Shown: piece by piece, positions 25,091 to 33,829 of the stretch
Numbering within the stretch: position 1 is the stretch's first letter
Layout: every line of letters begins with the position of its first letter
Source of the DNA: Promethearchaeota archaeon
GTDB taxonomy: Archaea > Asgardarchaeota > Lokiarchaeia > Helarchaeales > RDOG01
DNA: 64,000 bases
Assembly (NCBI GenBank): GCA_011365055.1
Contig: RDOG01000006.1
Span: 171,415 to 235,414, forward strand
Reading direction: 5' to 3'
Translations under genes and position numbers: made by a program
Notes under the pieces: model-generated
What the model was told of the DNA's origin: nothing
Databases searched by the model: none
What the model saw: only the letters and a program-made list of their open reading frames with translations

Positions 25091-27196
25091 ATGATGACTT
25101 GTAATATTACTATAGAAAATGGATTAAGAGATGAATTTATTAAAATAAATTGCGAAAATTCGTGTAATAATACAGATTTTTTTTTTAATAATCATAAATG
25201 TTTCAAGAACATTATCAGATCAATTTGGGACCTTAAAAAAAAGAGCATTTCAAAAATTTATTTCATTCAAAAAGAATCGAAATATTATTTAAATCAACAA
25301 GCTAGTGAAATATTATTTAATTTTGCCTATTGTGTAAAAGAAATTTTTTCAAATAGTAAATTATCTCTTGAATTCATTTTAAAATGCCAAATGAGTAAAT
25401 GTGTAATAAAAAATCAAATAATTCATCTTATAGGAAATGAGATATTTGATGGTCTAATCTTGAAAAATCCAATTGTTGGATATAAGAGTATCAATAATTT
25501 TATTCAAAATTTTTCGAATGATGAATTAAATTTTGATTGTGAAATGTGTAATCTAAAACTTATTTCAATTTTAGAACAAATAGTAAAGAAAATTGAAAAT
25601 ACTAATTTAATTAAACTTTATTTTAAGGATAAATCTAATTTAAAAAATTTTAATAATAATGAATTTTATAAAATAATCTTTAATCCTCAATTAATAGAAG
25701 AAAATAATGATAAAAGGAGAGTAATACATAAAAAAAATTTTGATCTATTAGACTACTATAAAGTCGGCCCTTATGAAATTAGAATTTATGAGAATAAAAA
25801 TTCGATTGAAAAAAAGTATGAAATAACTTCTGAATTTTCTGATGAAATTTTAATCGACAATAATTCATTAAATTTATTAATAGATACAGATTTATTATCC
25901 GAATTATCTAATGAATTTTTAAATTTTGACAAAATCATACAATATAAGGAGGATCAAATTAAAAATTTAATATTTAAAAACGAATTAAACATAAGAACTC
26001 AAAATTTTGAAGATTTAATAAGTTTTTTGACTTATAAATCATTAGGTTTGGAAAATATTTTCCCTTTTCTATTAGATAATAGTATTCAAGAATTTTATTT
26101 AGATAAACCAAATTCAAACATTTATCTTGATCATTCAAAATATGGTAGATGTTTATCCAATGTTATTTTAAGTACACAAGAACTGGAAAACTTCATAACC
26201 AAAATTCGTACAGAAAATAATATTGCAATAGATATTGAAAATCCAATTATTAAAACTGAAATAATTACAGAATATTTTCATATTAGGACGTCTATAAATT
26301 ATGAGCCGCTAGCAGTGGATGGTTTTAACTTAGCAATTAGAAAATTTAATAAAAATTATTTAACTATTTTTGATTTGGTAAGATTCAACACAATAAACCT
26401 TGATGCAATTACTTATTTAATGTATTTTTTAATGCAAAAACGTAATATTTTAATTATAGGAGAACCTGGAAGTGGAAAAACAACACTAATGAATGCTATT
26501 GATTTATTATGCCCTTCATTTTGGCGAAAAATATATCTTGAAGATGTTATAGAATCAATCCCTCAAATTCATCTTGGAAAACACCAAGTAAGATTGAAAG
26601 TGAAAGAATTATCAAGTAAAAAATATTCTAAACAATATCAAGTAAGGGAATCCTTACATAGAACTCCTGATATGGTAATAATTGGCGAATTGATTCATTC
26701 AGATACCATAAAGGCAATGTTTTTTCTGCTTAAAGTTGGCTTACAATGTACATTAGGGACATGTCATGGAACGAATCCAGAACTTATTATTGAAAGATGG
26801 AAGGAAGATGATGGTATTTCTGCAATATCGATTGGAAATCTGGATATTTTGATACATATTGGAAAAACATCAAAAGGTAGGAGAATTTTAAGAATTTCTG
26901 AAATAAATAAGAGATTTGAGAATGGAATTGCGGAAATTTTAATTCAAAATATCTTTGAACGTGATCCAATTCTTGATAAATTAAATTTTAAATTTGATAA
27001 TTTGAATGACTTATATTTTAATTCTCATATAATAAAAAAAATTAATTCTAATTATGAAAAAAATATTCATGTAAACGAATTTAAGGAAAATTATTCTAAG
27101 ATTAATTGCTTTTTAAAAGAAGTTTCTAAAAATGAGTCAAAAATGACTCAAATCTTGATAAATAATTTTGATTTTTTTTGGAAGGAATATGATTAA
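25091..27196 (+). CDS. Type II/IV secretion (archaeal pilus-like) ATPase
   Basis: A VirB11/GspE-family hexameric ATPase that powers pilus or secretion assembly. Residues about 310-445 form the N2-like domain, Walker A is GEPGSGKTT (about 456-464), the Asp-box region is YLEDVIE (about 482), the Walker B region is PDMVIIGEL (about 530), and the His box is TCHGTNPE (about 558). The first 300 residues are poorly conserved and Cys-rich at the start. The usual GEVR after Walker B reads GELIHSDT, so the conserved Arg is missing. Its stop overlaps the next small membrane gene, and a TadC-like gene follows. The cluster is an archaeal T4P-like machine of unknown cargo. Confidence 0.9.
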   Translation: MMTCNITIENGLRDEFIKINCENSCNNTDFFFNNHKCFKNIIRSIWDLKKKSISKIYFIQKESKYYLNQQASEILFNFAYCVKEIFSNSKLSLEFILKCQMSKCVIKNQIIHLIGNEIFDGLILKNPIVGYKSINNFIQNFSNDELNFDCEMCNLKLISILEQIVKKIENTNLIKLYFKDKSNLKNFNNNEFYKIIFNPQLIEENNDKRRVIHKKNFDLLDYYKVGPYEIRIYENKNSIEKKYEITSEFSDEILIDNNSLNLLIDTDLLSELSNEFLNFDKIIQYKEDQIKNLIFKNELNIRTQNFEDLISFLTYKSLGLENIFPFLLDNSIQEFYLDKPNSNIYLDHSKYGRCLSNVILSTQELENFITKIRTENNIAIDIENPIIKTEIITEYFHIRTSINYEPLAVDGFNLAIRKFNKNYLTIFDLVRFNTINLDAITYLMYFLMQKRNILIIGEPGSGKTTLMNAIDLLCPSFWRKIYLEDVIESIPQIHLGKHQVRLKVKELSSKKYSKQYQVRESLHRTPDMVIIGELIHSDTIKAMFFLLKVGLQCTLGTCHGTNPELIIERWKEDDGISAISIGNLDILIHIGKTSKGRRILRISEINKRFENGIAEILIQNIFERDPILDKLNFKFDNLNDLYFNSHIIKKINSNYEKNIHVNEFKENYSKINCFLKEVSKNESKMTQILINNFDFFWKEYD

Positions 27197-27440
27197 TATG
27201 GAATTTATAATTTTTTTTATTTTTCTTGGATTTTGGGGTTTAGAAATAATTTTTATCGCCTTTTGCAATGATTATTTATCATTAATTATCATCTCTATTC
27301 CCTTTTTTTTATCAATTCTAATTTTAATTAATATTTTATTTATGTTTTCTTCAATCTACAAGGGAATTTTAATAGGAGTAGCCATAATAATAAGTTTATT
27401 AATTTTTATTCAGTTTTTTTCAATCTTTCTAACATCATAA
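27189..27440 (+). CDS. Small three-helix membrane protein
   Basis: About 83 residues, nearly all hydrophobic, with three probable membrane segments (FIIFFIFLGFWGLEIIFIAF, LIIISIPFFLSILILINIL, ILIGVAIIISLLIFIQFFS). The frame opens at 27168, but ATG 27189 is preferred: GGAAGG lies 4 nt before it, and the overlap with the ATPase stop is then only 8 nt, which suggests translational coupling. It is probably an accessory membrane piece of the same pilus-like system. Confidence 0.7.
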   Translation: MINMEFIIFFIFLGFWGLEIIFIAFCNDYLSLIIISIPFFLSILILINILFMFSSIYKGILIGVAIIISLLIFIQFFSIFLTS

Positions 27441-27496
27441 GTATTTTATTTCGTGAATATTGGAGTTTATTTTATTTTATTTTAGAATTAAATTTA

Positions 27497-29017
27497 ATGG
27501 ATGATCAGTTAATTCATATTTTTGAAATTCTTCAGAAAAAGTTTCATTTTGAACAAAAAATCCAATTTAAAAAGCTAACTAACTTTCTAATCAGCAATGA
27601 AAAGAAGACTATTATTAATTATTTTTTCAATGATTTTAAAATTTATCCTGAAACAATACTTATTTCAAGTTTAATGTTTTCTATTTTTGTATTTTCCATA
27701 ATTTCATTATTTACTTTTATGTTTAACAATATTATTTTTTTGATTTTTGGGTTCTTTTTCAGTTATGTTGTCTATAAAAGAGTCATTTTAATTTTTGAAA
27801 GAAAGTATAAATCAGAAAAAGCAATAATTTTAAGCTATAGCGATTTAATTTTTCAAGAATTTCTAATGATAATGACCACTACTAAATCGATATTCGATGC
27901 AATTAAATTTGTTTCAAATGGAAATTATCCTATTATATCAGAAAAATTTAAAAAAATTATAATAAATATAAATAATGGTAAAAAACCTGAGCTTGCATTA
28001 TCTGAATATTTAGAAAAACAACCTTGTGAAGCTTTTAAAAATAAAATATCTATATTGATAGATTCAAATTTTAGTAATAATTATATAATTCAAGAATTAG
28101 CAAAGGATTCATCAGAAATTCATTTAGAATATGAAAAAATCAACAAGGAACTCGATGGAAAGTTAATTTTAATCATTGGCTTTTCAATCTTTATTCCAAT
28201 GTTGATTTCACTTACAATAAGCTTCTATTCATTATCAACAAATTATTTTATTTTGTTTTTTTTTCCTATCTATTACCTAATTTCAATTTATATCGAAAAG
28301 AAAGCATTTTCATATGAATTATTCTTATTAGGAGATTTTATTACCGATAAATCAAAAAATGGGAAAAATTTTGATGAGTTAATTACTTTTTTTTCACTCT
28401 TTAGTAATTATCTCAAAAAAAGTAGTTCCCCAGAAAGATCCTTTATTTTTACGTACAAAAAGTATAATGGGATTTTAAAAGAAAAATTGGGAGAGATTAT
28501 TAACAATATGGTGATATCTAATATATCATTGCATAATTTTTTAAAAATATTAGCAAATTTTTCTCAAGAAAATCAAACAAAAAGATTTATTGAAATTATT
28601 TCTCGGATGATTTTACTTGATTCTATAAAAGCAAGTGATCGAATTCAATTTATAATATCCAGGATAAGAGTAAATCAAGAATTTATTTCTAAAAGAAAAA
28701 TGATCTTTGAATCTCAAAAATTTAAAATTAATATTCTTTGCATAATATTGAACGGTATTTTAGGATTAATTAGTGCAATTTCGCCTCTAATAAGCTTCTC
28801 TTCGTTTTATATTTTGAATGAAAATGTTAATTTCTCTCTTTCAAACATTTCATTTTTTTCTTTCATTCCCATATTCATCTTATTAGGATTGATTTCAACG
28901 TATTCAACATATTATGTTCTAAAAATATTTAAATCTAGCCAAAAAGAAATAAAAACTAGTATTTATTTTTTAATATTTTTATTTGTCTTTTTAATTAGTT
29001 TACAAATTATGATTTGA
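27497..29017 (+). CDS. TadC/FlaJ-like membrane platform protein
   Basis: The inner-membrane platform of an archaeal type IV pilus/secretion machine, partner of the ATPase upstream. 506 aa with about seven membrane segments: a pair near 50-105, a pair near 220-265, and three near 410-506. Two cytoplasmic T2SSF-type helical domains lie between (about 110-215 and 275-405, e.g. LIFQEFLMIMTTTKSIFDAI and FDELITFFSLFSNYLKKSSSPE). The order ATPase - small TM - platform matches archaeal pilus operons. No pilin gene with a class III signal peptide is seen next to it. Confidence 0.85.
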   Translation: MDDQLIHIFEILQKKFHFEQKIQFKKLTNFLISNEKKTIINYFFNDFKIYPETILISSLMFSIFVFSIISLFTFMFNNIIFLIFGFFFSYVVYKRVILIFERKYKSEKAIILSYSDLIFQEFLMIMTTTKSIFDAIKFVSNGNYPIISEKFKKIIININNGKKPELALSEYLEKQPCEAFKNKISILIDSNFSNNYIIQELAKDSSEIHLEYEKINKELDGKLILIIGFSIFIPMLISLTISFYSLSTNYFILFFFPIYYLISIYIEKKAFSYELFLLGDFITDKSKNGKNFDELITFFSLFSNYLKKSSSPERSFIFTYKKYNGILKEKLGEIINNMVISNISLHNFLKILANFSQENQTKRFIEIISRMILLDSIKASDRIQFIISRIRVNQEFISKRKMIFESQKFKINILCIILNGILGLISAISPLISFSSFYILNENVNFSLSNISFFSFIPIFILLGLISTYSTYYVLKIFKSSQKEIKTSIYFLIFLFVFLISLQIMI

Positions 29018-29022
29018 ATTAT

Positions 29023-29247
29023 CTAACTAGTATCTTGGTTATCTATTTTTTCTTGCATCATTTTTGTTTTTAAGATTCGCGTTATATACCCTGCAATTCT
29101 ATTTCTAAAATGTTTTGAGTTATATATTGTATAATCTTTTAAAACCTTTTTATTATTTTCAAAATCTAAATTAAATTTATCAGAAAATGTTTCATATATC
29201 TTATTTGCATATTTTTTAATTGTTTCTGTTCTTACTTTACCACACAT
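29023..29247 (-). CDS. rps17e: 30S ribosomal protein eS17
   Basis: A 74-aa protein matching archaeal/eukaryotic S17e: it begins GKVRTETIKKYANKIYE, has LDFENNKKVLKDYTI in the middle and ends in the conserved RNRIAGYITRI. A small-subunit ribosomal protein specific to archaea and eukaryotes. It is convergent with the TadC-like gene (gap 5 nt). No other ribosomal protein gene is nearby. Confidence 0.95.
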   Translation of the reverse strand: MCGKVRTETIKKYANKIYETFSDKFNLDFENNKKVLKDYTIYNSKHFRNRIAGYITRILKTKMMQEKIDNQDTS

Positions 29248-29344
29248 TTAATTCATCTTAAAATTTTATTTTCTTAATCAATCTTAATTCATAGTATAAA
29301 ACGGATTTTTAAAAATTTTGATTTAGAATTCATAAAATTAAATT

Positions 29345-29423
29345 GAAGAACGGTTCTGGAAAATTTTTTTTCATTGAAATAAATTTCTCAATGCAGGTCA
29401 GTTTCTTTCATTACACGTTCTTC
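29345..29423. other. Long inverted repeat, possible small structured RNA
   Basis: GAAGAACG at 29345-29352 pairs perfectly with CGTTCTTC at 29416-29423, and an inner hairpin (CATTGA/TCAATG, about 29372-29393) lies between them. It sits in the 215-nt gap between two minus-strand genes. It could be a small RNA or a leader of eS17. No family is recognised. Confidence 0.3.
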
Positions 29424-29462
29424 TTTATAGATAAACTGCTTGTTGAATTAAAAATTTTCCTT

Positions 29463-30140
29463 TTAAAAATATTTTAATAACTTTTCTATTCTCTGAATAA
29501 AAAGTTTTGAACCATTAAATTTTTCGGATAATAAATCACCATAAATTTTAGCTTTAAGTAAAAAAGATTTGAATTTTTTATTGAATGGGACGCTTACGTC
29601 ATATTTTTTTTCAATTATTTTTAAAATTTCTCCAATTAATAGAATTTTCTTTTGAATTTCATCAGATTCATAAAAGTGAGGTATTGAATCTAAATTTTTT
29701 AATATTAACTTTTTATCAATATCAAATTTATCAAGTGCATCATTTTTAATATTAAAAATTAACTGCTCAAATTGTATTTTTGAATCTCTATGATTTTTTG
29801 TTAGAGCCCAATATAATTCTGAACTCATCGAATTTATCAAAGATTTAAGCCCCCAAATTGTGAAATCCTTTTGATTTTTATTGAAAGTTGTGTATTTGGT
29901 TAAAGAATTCACAAGATTTTTATTTTTTGAATTTTTAATTATGCTTTTTTTAATTCTATCTGGTATTTTATAATAATTTTCTGGGCTTATTGATTCAATG
30001 ATCTCTTCGATTATTTCAATATCTTCTAAATTTTCGAAAATTGTAGAATAGTCATTGCTTTTTTTGAATCTCACTTGGTAATCTAGATTACCTTCGATGA
30101 CTTTTTTAATTATTTCTCGCAAAGACAGTCCATTTCTCAT
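29463..30140 (-). CDS. Uncharacterised helical protein
   Basis: A 225-residue protein, almost all helical by composition (many I/K/E/L heptad-like stretches). It has no Cys motif, P-loop, signal peptide or membrane segment that I can see. It starts MRNGLSLREIIKKVIEG. It lies alone between eS17 and argH, divergent from argH. No function can be suggested from sequence or context. Confidence 0.75.
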   Translation of the reverse strand: MRNGLSLREIIKKVIEGNLDYQVRFKKSNDYSTIFENLEDIEIIEEIIESISPENYYKIPDRIKKSIIKNSKNKNLVNSLTKYTTFNKNQKDFTIWGLKSLINSMSSELYWALTKNHRDSKIQFEQLIFNIKNDALDKFDIDKKLILKNLDSIPHFYESDEIQKKILLIGEILKIIEKKYDVSVPFNKKFKSFLLKAKIYGDLLSEKFNGSKLFIQRIEKLLKYF

Positions 30141-30308
30141 CTTATTATCACTTTAATATGAATATTGTTTTTAATTTGGTTTTAAGCATTAAGAAATTTC
30201 TAATAAATGTTCTATATAGAACAATGTAGTTAAATTTTCGTTAATAAATTTTAATTTTTTCAATATAATTATTAGCTAAAAGCGTTTTATTGAATAGGAA
30301 GTAAAAAA

Positions 30309-31811
30309 ATGAAAAAGGCATGGCAAGGTAGATTTGAAAAGAAGTTAAATAAAGAGATTGAGAGCTTCACAAGCGGTGAAGACATACTCTACGATCACGA
30401 GTTTATTGAATATGATATCAAAGGTACGGAAGCTCATAATATAATGTTAAATAAAATCGGTGTCTTACCTGATGACAAATTAAAAATGATCCTCCATGCT
30501 TTAGAGAATATTCTAGACGAATATAAAAAAGGGAAATTTAAATTGAAGAAAGAATTTGAGGATGTACATCTAAATATTGAAAAAGTGCTAATTTCAAATT
30601 TAGGGGGGGAAGTAGCAGGAAATATACATCTGGGAAGAAGTAGAAATGACCAAATTTTGGTTGATATTAGATTATATTTAAGAGCAAAAATAATAGAGCT
30701 TATTGAATCATTGCTCAATCTCTTAGAAACTATATTGAAGCTCGTACCCAATTACACCGAAACATTAATGATATCTTATACTCATTTACAACCAGCTCAG
30801 CCAATTTCCTTCAGTTTCTGGCTAATGGGGAACGTTTCTGCTTTGATGAGAAATATCGAACAATTAGAAAATAATTATAAATTAATTAATAGAAATCCAC
30901 TTGGAGCTGCTGCTATTGCAGGAACAAGTTGGCCAATTAACAGAGAATTTACTGCTGAATTATTAGAATTCGATTCAATTCATGAAAATACTTTGGATGT
31001 TATATCTTCACGTGGAGAATTCGAAGTCAGTTTGATTTTTAATTGCGCTTTAATAATGAATCAATTAAGTAAAATAGCAATGGACTTTCTTTTATGGTCA
31101 ACTCAAGAATTCAATCTTATCATTTTTGATGATTCAGTAACAACAGGAAGCTCAATTATGCCTCAAAAAAAGAATCTTGATCCATGTGAATTAATAAGAG
31201 CTAAAACAGGACAGGTAATAGGACATTTATTTCAAGCATTAAATATTTTAAAGGGATTACCTTCTGGATATAATAGAGATACACAAGAAATTAAAGCTCC
31301 TTTAATTAATAGCTTAAAAATTACTAAGCAATCAATAGAAATTTTTATTATTTTATTTAAGAATTTTCAAATTAATGAATCTCGAATAAAAGATTTATTA
31401 AATAATCATTTTACTACTGCGACTGAATTAATTGATTTAATTATAAAAAAAACGGGATTAGATTTTCGTAGAGCACATGAAATCGTAGGAGAAATAATTA
31501 AATTTATGGAAAAAAACAAATTAAGTCAAAAAGACATAAATTCTGAATTAATTAGAGTTGTTCTAAAAAATAAATTAGAATTGGAGATTCAAATTAATGA
31601 TTTGGAGATAAATGAAGCTATTGATCCCTTAAAAACTATCAAAAGACGATCACATATAGGAGGACCTGCACCAATCGAAGTTATGAGAGATTATAAAATT
31701 AAAAAAGAAAAATTAAATAAAATTAGAATTGAGAATAAATTAAAAATGGAAAAAAACGATTTAAAAAAATTGCAAGAAATTATTGATAAATACAAAAAAG
31801 GAGATGTTTAA
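30309..31811 (+). CDS. argH: Argininosuccinate lyase
   Basis: Splits argininosuccinate to arginine and fumarate, the last step of arginine synthesis. A fumarase/aspartase-superfamily enzyme with the signature GSSIMPQKKNLDPCELIR (about residues 280-297, including the catalytic Ser loop), HLGRSRNDQ (about 103) and THLQPAQP (about 153). 500 aa. It heads a plus-strand cluster. lysW starts 3 nt after its stop, so the genes are probably one transcript. Confidence 0.95.
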   Translation: MKKAWQGRFEKKLNKEIESFTSGEDILYDHEFIEYDIKGTEAHNIMLNKIGVLPDDKLKMILHALENILDEYKKGKFKLKKEFEDVHLNIEKVLISNLGGEVAGNIHLGRSRNDQILVDIRLYLRAKIIELIESLLNLLETILKLVPNYTETLMISYTHLQPAQPISFSFWLMGNVSALMRNIEQLENNYKLINRNPLGAAAIAGTSWPINREFTAELLEFDSIHENTLDVISSRGEFEVSLIFNCALIMNQLSKIAMDFLLWSTQEFNLIIFDDSVTTGSSIMPQKKNLDPCELIRAKTGQVIGHLFQALNILKGLPSGYNRDTQEIKAPLINSLKITKQSIEIFIILFKNFQINESRIKDLLNNHFTTATELIDLIIKKTGLDFRRAHEIVGEIIKFMEKNKLSQKDINSELIRVVLKNKLELEIQINDLEINEAIDPLKTIKRRSHIGGPAPIEVMRDYKIKKEKLNKIRIENKLKMEKNDLKKLQEIIDKYKKGDV

Positions 31812-31814
31812 TGA

Positions 31815-31988
31815 ATGAAGGCAACGTGTCCAGAATGTTTTTTTGAATTTGAATTAGATGAAGGTGTAATTTTAGGTGAAATCCTCAATTGTGAGGATTG
31901 TGGAGCAGAATTAGAAGTTATTGAAATTCAAAAAGACGAAATCAAATTACAGATTGCAGAAACTGAAGAAGAAGATTGGGGAGAGTAA
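31815..31988 (+). CDS. lysW: LysW amino-group carrier protein
   Basis: A 57-aa acidic carrier whose C-terminal Glu is joined to the alpha-amino group of glutamate or aminoadipate, protecting and delivering it to the biosynthetic enzymes. I see the zinc ribbon CPEC...CEDC (residues 5-8 and about 28-31) and the hallmark C-terminus EEDWGE. It begins at ATG 31815, 3 nt after the argH stop, and its end overlaps the open frame of lysX. It is short and easily missed. Confidence 0.95.
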   Translation: MKATCPECFFEFELDEGVILGEILNCEDCGAELEVIEIQKDEIKLQIAETEEEDWGE

Positions 31989-32881
31989 ATATTATAAAAA
32001 TATCTATCGCGATTAATCGAGTTAATTGGGAAGAAAAGGAAATAATTCAGGATTTAAAAAAAAGAAATGTTCAAGTAGAAATTATCGACAATAAAAATGT
32101 CTTTTATGACCTAGAAATCCCCACGTTAAAAACCGATATCGTATTAGATAGATCCCTAAGTTATTTAAGAGGACTGTATCTCACTGCAATTTTAGAATAT
32201 CAAGGATATAAAGTTGTAAATTCATATGAAACTGCTCGAATTTGTGGGGACAAGTTGATAACAAGTCTAGAACTAATTAAAAACAGATTACCGATTGCAA
32301 AAACTTATTGTGCATTTACTAAGGACTCTTCTTTAAATGCCTTGGAAGAACTAGGATATCCAGCAGTAATTAAACCAATAATAGGATCTTGGGGAAGATT
32401 GATTGCATTATTAAGAGACAAGGAAATGGCAAAATCCATATTAGAAGAAAGAGAAGTAATGGGACAATTATATCAAAAAATATTTTATTTACAAGAATAT
32501 ATTAAGAAACCTGCTAGGAATATTAGAGAATATTCAAATAGAGAAAAAGTTCCAAGAGATATTAGAGTAATTGTGATTGGTGATGAAGTTATTGAAGCAA
32601 TGTACAGATTTGAAAGTATTAATGATTGGAGAAGTGCAGCAACAATGGGAGCTAAAACTTCAACTTGTCCAATAACTTCAGAAATAGAAGATATTAGTTT
32701 AAAAGCGGCAAAAGCAGTCAATGGAGAAATATTAGGCATTGATTTAATGGAAAATGAAGATAGAAAACTAATAATTCAAGAAATTAATCACACTTGCGGA
32801 TTTAAAGCGATTAGCTTGACTACGGGAAATGATATAGCATCAAAAATAAACGATTATCTAATTTCGCAAGTTAAGAATTAA
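31976..32881 (+). CDS. lysX: LysX/ArgX-type LysW-amino acid ligase (ATP-grasp)
   Basis: Links LysW to the alpha-amino group of glutamate (arginine branch) or aminoadipate (lysine branch). It is an ATP-grasp enzyme of the RimK type: GYPAVIKPIIGSWGRLIAL (about residues 122-140), YLQEYIKKP (about 172) and the metal site QEINHTCGFK (about 263-272). The first standard start is TTG 31976 inside lysW, but the family N-terminus (ISIAINRVNWEEK) and the GGGGAGAG at 31978-31985 argue for initiation at ATT 31991 or ATA 31994. Company with argH, a lysK-like hydrolase and a carbamoyltransferase favours the arginine branch. Confidence 0.92.
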   Translation: MGRVNIIKISIAINRVNWEEKEIIQDLKKRNVQVEIIDNKNVFYDLEIPTLKTDIVLDRSLSYLRGLYLTAILEYQGYKVVNSYETARICGDKLITSLELIKNRLPIAKTYCAFTKDSSLNALEELGYPAVIKPIIGSWGRLIALLRDKEMAKSILEEREVMGQLYQKIFYLQEYIKKPARNIREYSNREKVPRDIRVIVIGDEVIEAMYRFESINDWRSAATMGAKTSTCPITSEIEDISLKAAKAVNGEILGIDLMENEDRKLIIQEINHTCGFKAISLTTGNDIASKINDYLISQVKN

Positions 32882-32988
32882 TGAAGTCTTATTTATGTTG
32901 AATTTCAAAACAAAAGATTTAATATCAATTACAGTTTTATCTCGAATATTAATTGGATTAAAACGGATGAATTAAGGGGATAATAAAT

Positions 32989-33813
32989 ATGGTTTTAATA
33001 ATAATTAAAATAGGTGGAAAATTAATTTCTGAATCAGAGAATTTAAATAACGTATTTAACGATATTTTGACTTTAAAAGAATCAAAAAAAATAATTCTCG
33101 TCCATGGTGGTGGTCCACAAATTAATCAAGTTTTAAATCAAATGGGAAAAAAAATTGTTATGTTAAAATCTGCTTCAGGATTTAAAAGTAGATTTACGGA
33201 CAAAGAAACAGCTGAAATCGCAACAATGGTTATGGCAGGATCTTTAAACAAATTTTTAGTAAGTAAATTACAAAAAATAGGTATCAAAGCAGTTGGGATT
33301 TCGGGTGTGGACGCATCTATTGTTAAAGCCAAAAGAAAAGATAAATTAATTGTAATAGATGAAGAAACAGGAAAAAAGAAAATTGTCAGAGGAGATTACA
33401 GTGGAAAAATCGAAAAAATTGATATAAATTTAATAAATTTATTGTTAAATAATGATTTTCTTCCAGTGATATCTTCAATAGCTTTGAGTGAAGATTTTGA
33501 ACCATTAAATGTTGATGGCGATAGAATGGCGTTATATTTAGGGAGCACGTTAAAAGCTGATGAATTATTCTTATTAACTGACGTTAAAGGTTTATTAATT
33601 GATGAAAAAATCATTAAAGAAATTGGGAAAACAGAAATTGATCAATTTATAAATTTGGCTAAAGGTGGAATGAAGAAAAAGCTCTTTGCTGCAAAAGAAG
33701 CATTAAATTTAGGATTAAAAGAAGTTATTATTTGTTCAGGTATAGGCGACAATCCAATTATAAATGCAATAAATAGAGAAACTGGAACCTCCATTTCTTG
33801 GAAATATATATAG
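32989..33813 (+). CDS. lysZ: LysZ-type LysW-glutamate/aminoadipate kinase
   Basis: Phosphorylates the side-chain carboxylate of the LysW-bound amino acid. It belongs to the amino-acid kinase (ArgB-like) fold: KIGGK at the N-terminus, HGGGPQINQVL (about residues 39-49), NVDGDRMALYLGS (about 174), and LTDVKGL (about 197). 274 aa. The ATG at 32989 follows AAGGGGA. The next enzyme of the route, the LysY reductase, is not adjacent. Confidence 0.92.
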   Translation: MVLIIIKIGGKLISESENLNNVFNDILTLKESKKIILVHGGGPQINQVLNQMGKKIVMLKSASGFKSRFTDKETAEIATMVMAGSLNKFLVSKLQKIGIKAVGISGVDASIVKAKRKDKLIVIDEETGKKKIVRGDYSGKIEKIDINLINLLLNNDFLPVISSIALSEDFEPLNVDGDRMALYLGSTLKADELFLLTDVKGLLIDEKIIKEIGKTEIDQFINLAKGGMKKKLFAAKEALNLGLKEVIICSGIGDNPIINAINRETGTSISWKYI

Positions 33814-33829
33814 GGAGGAACTTGAATTA

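Noticed and set aside
31811..31850. ATG at 31811 (MNEGN...) as the start of a gene after argH
   Set aside because: It is out of frame with LysW. The LysW frame from ATG 31815 gives the complete zinc ribbon and EDWGE end.
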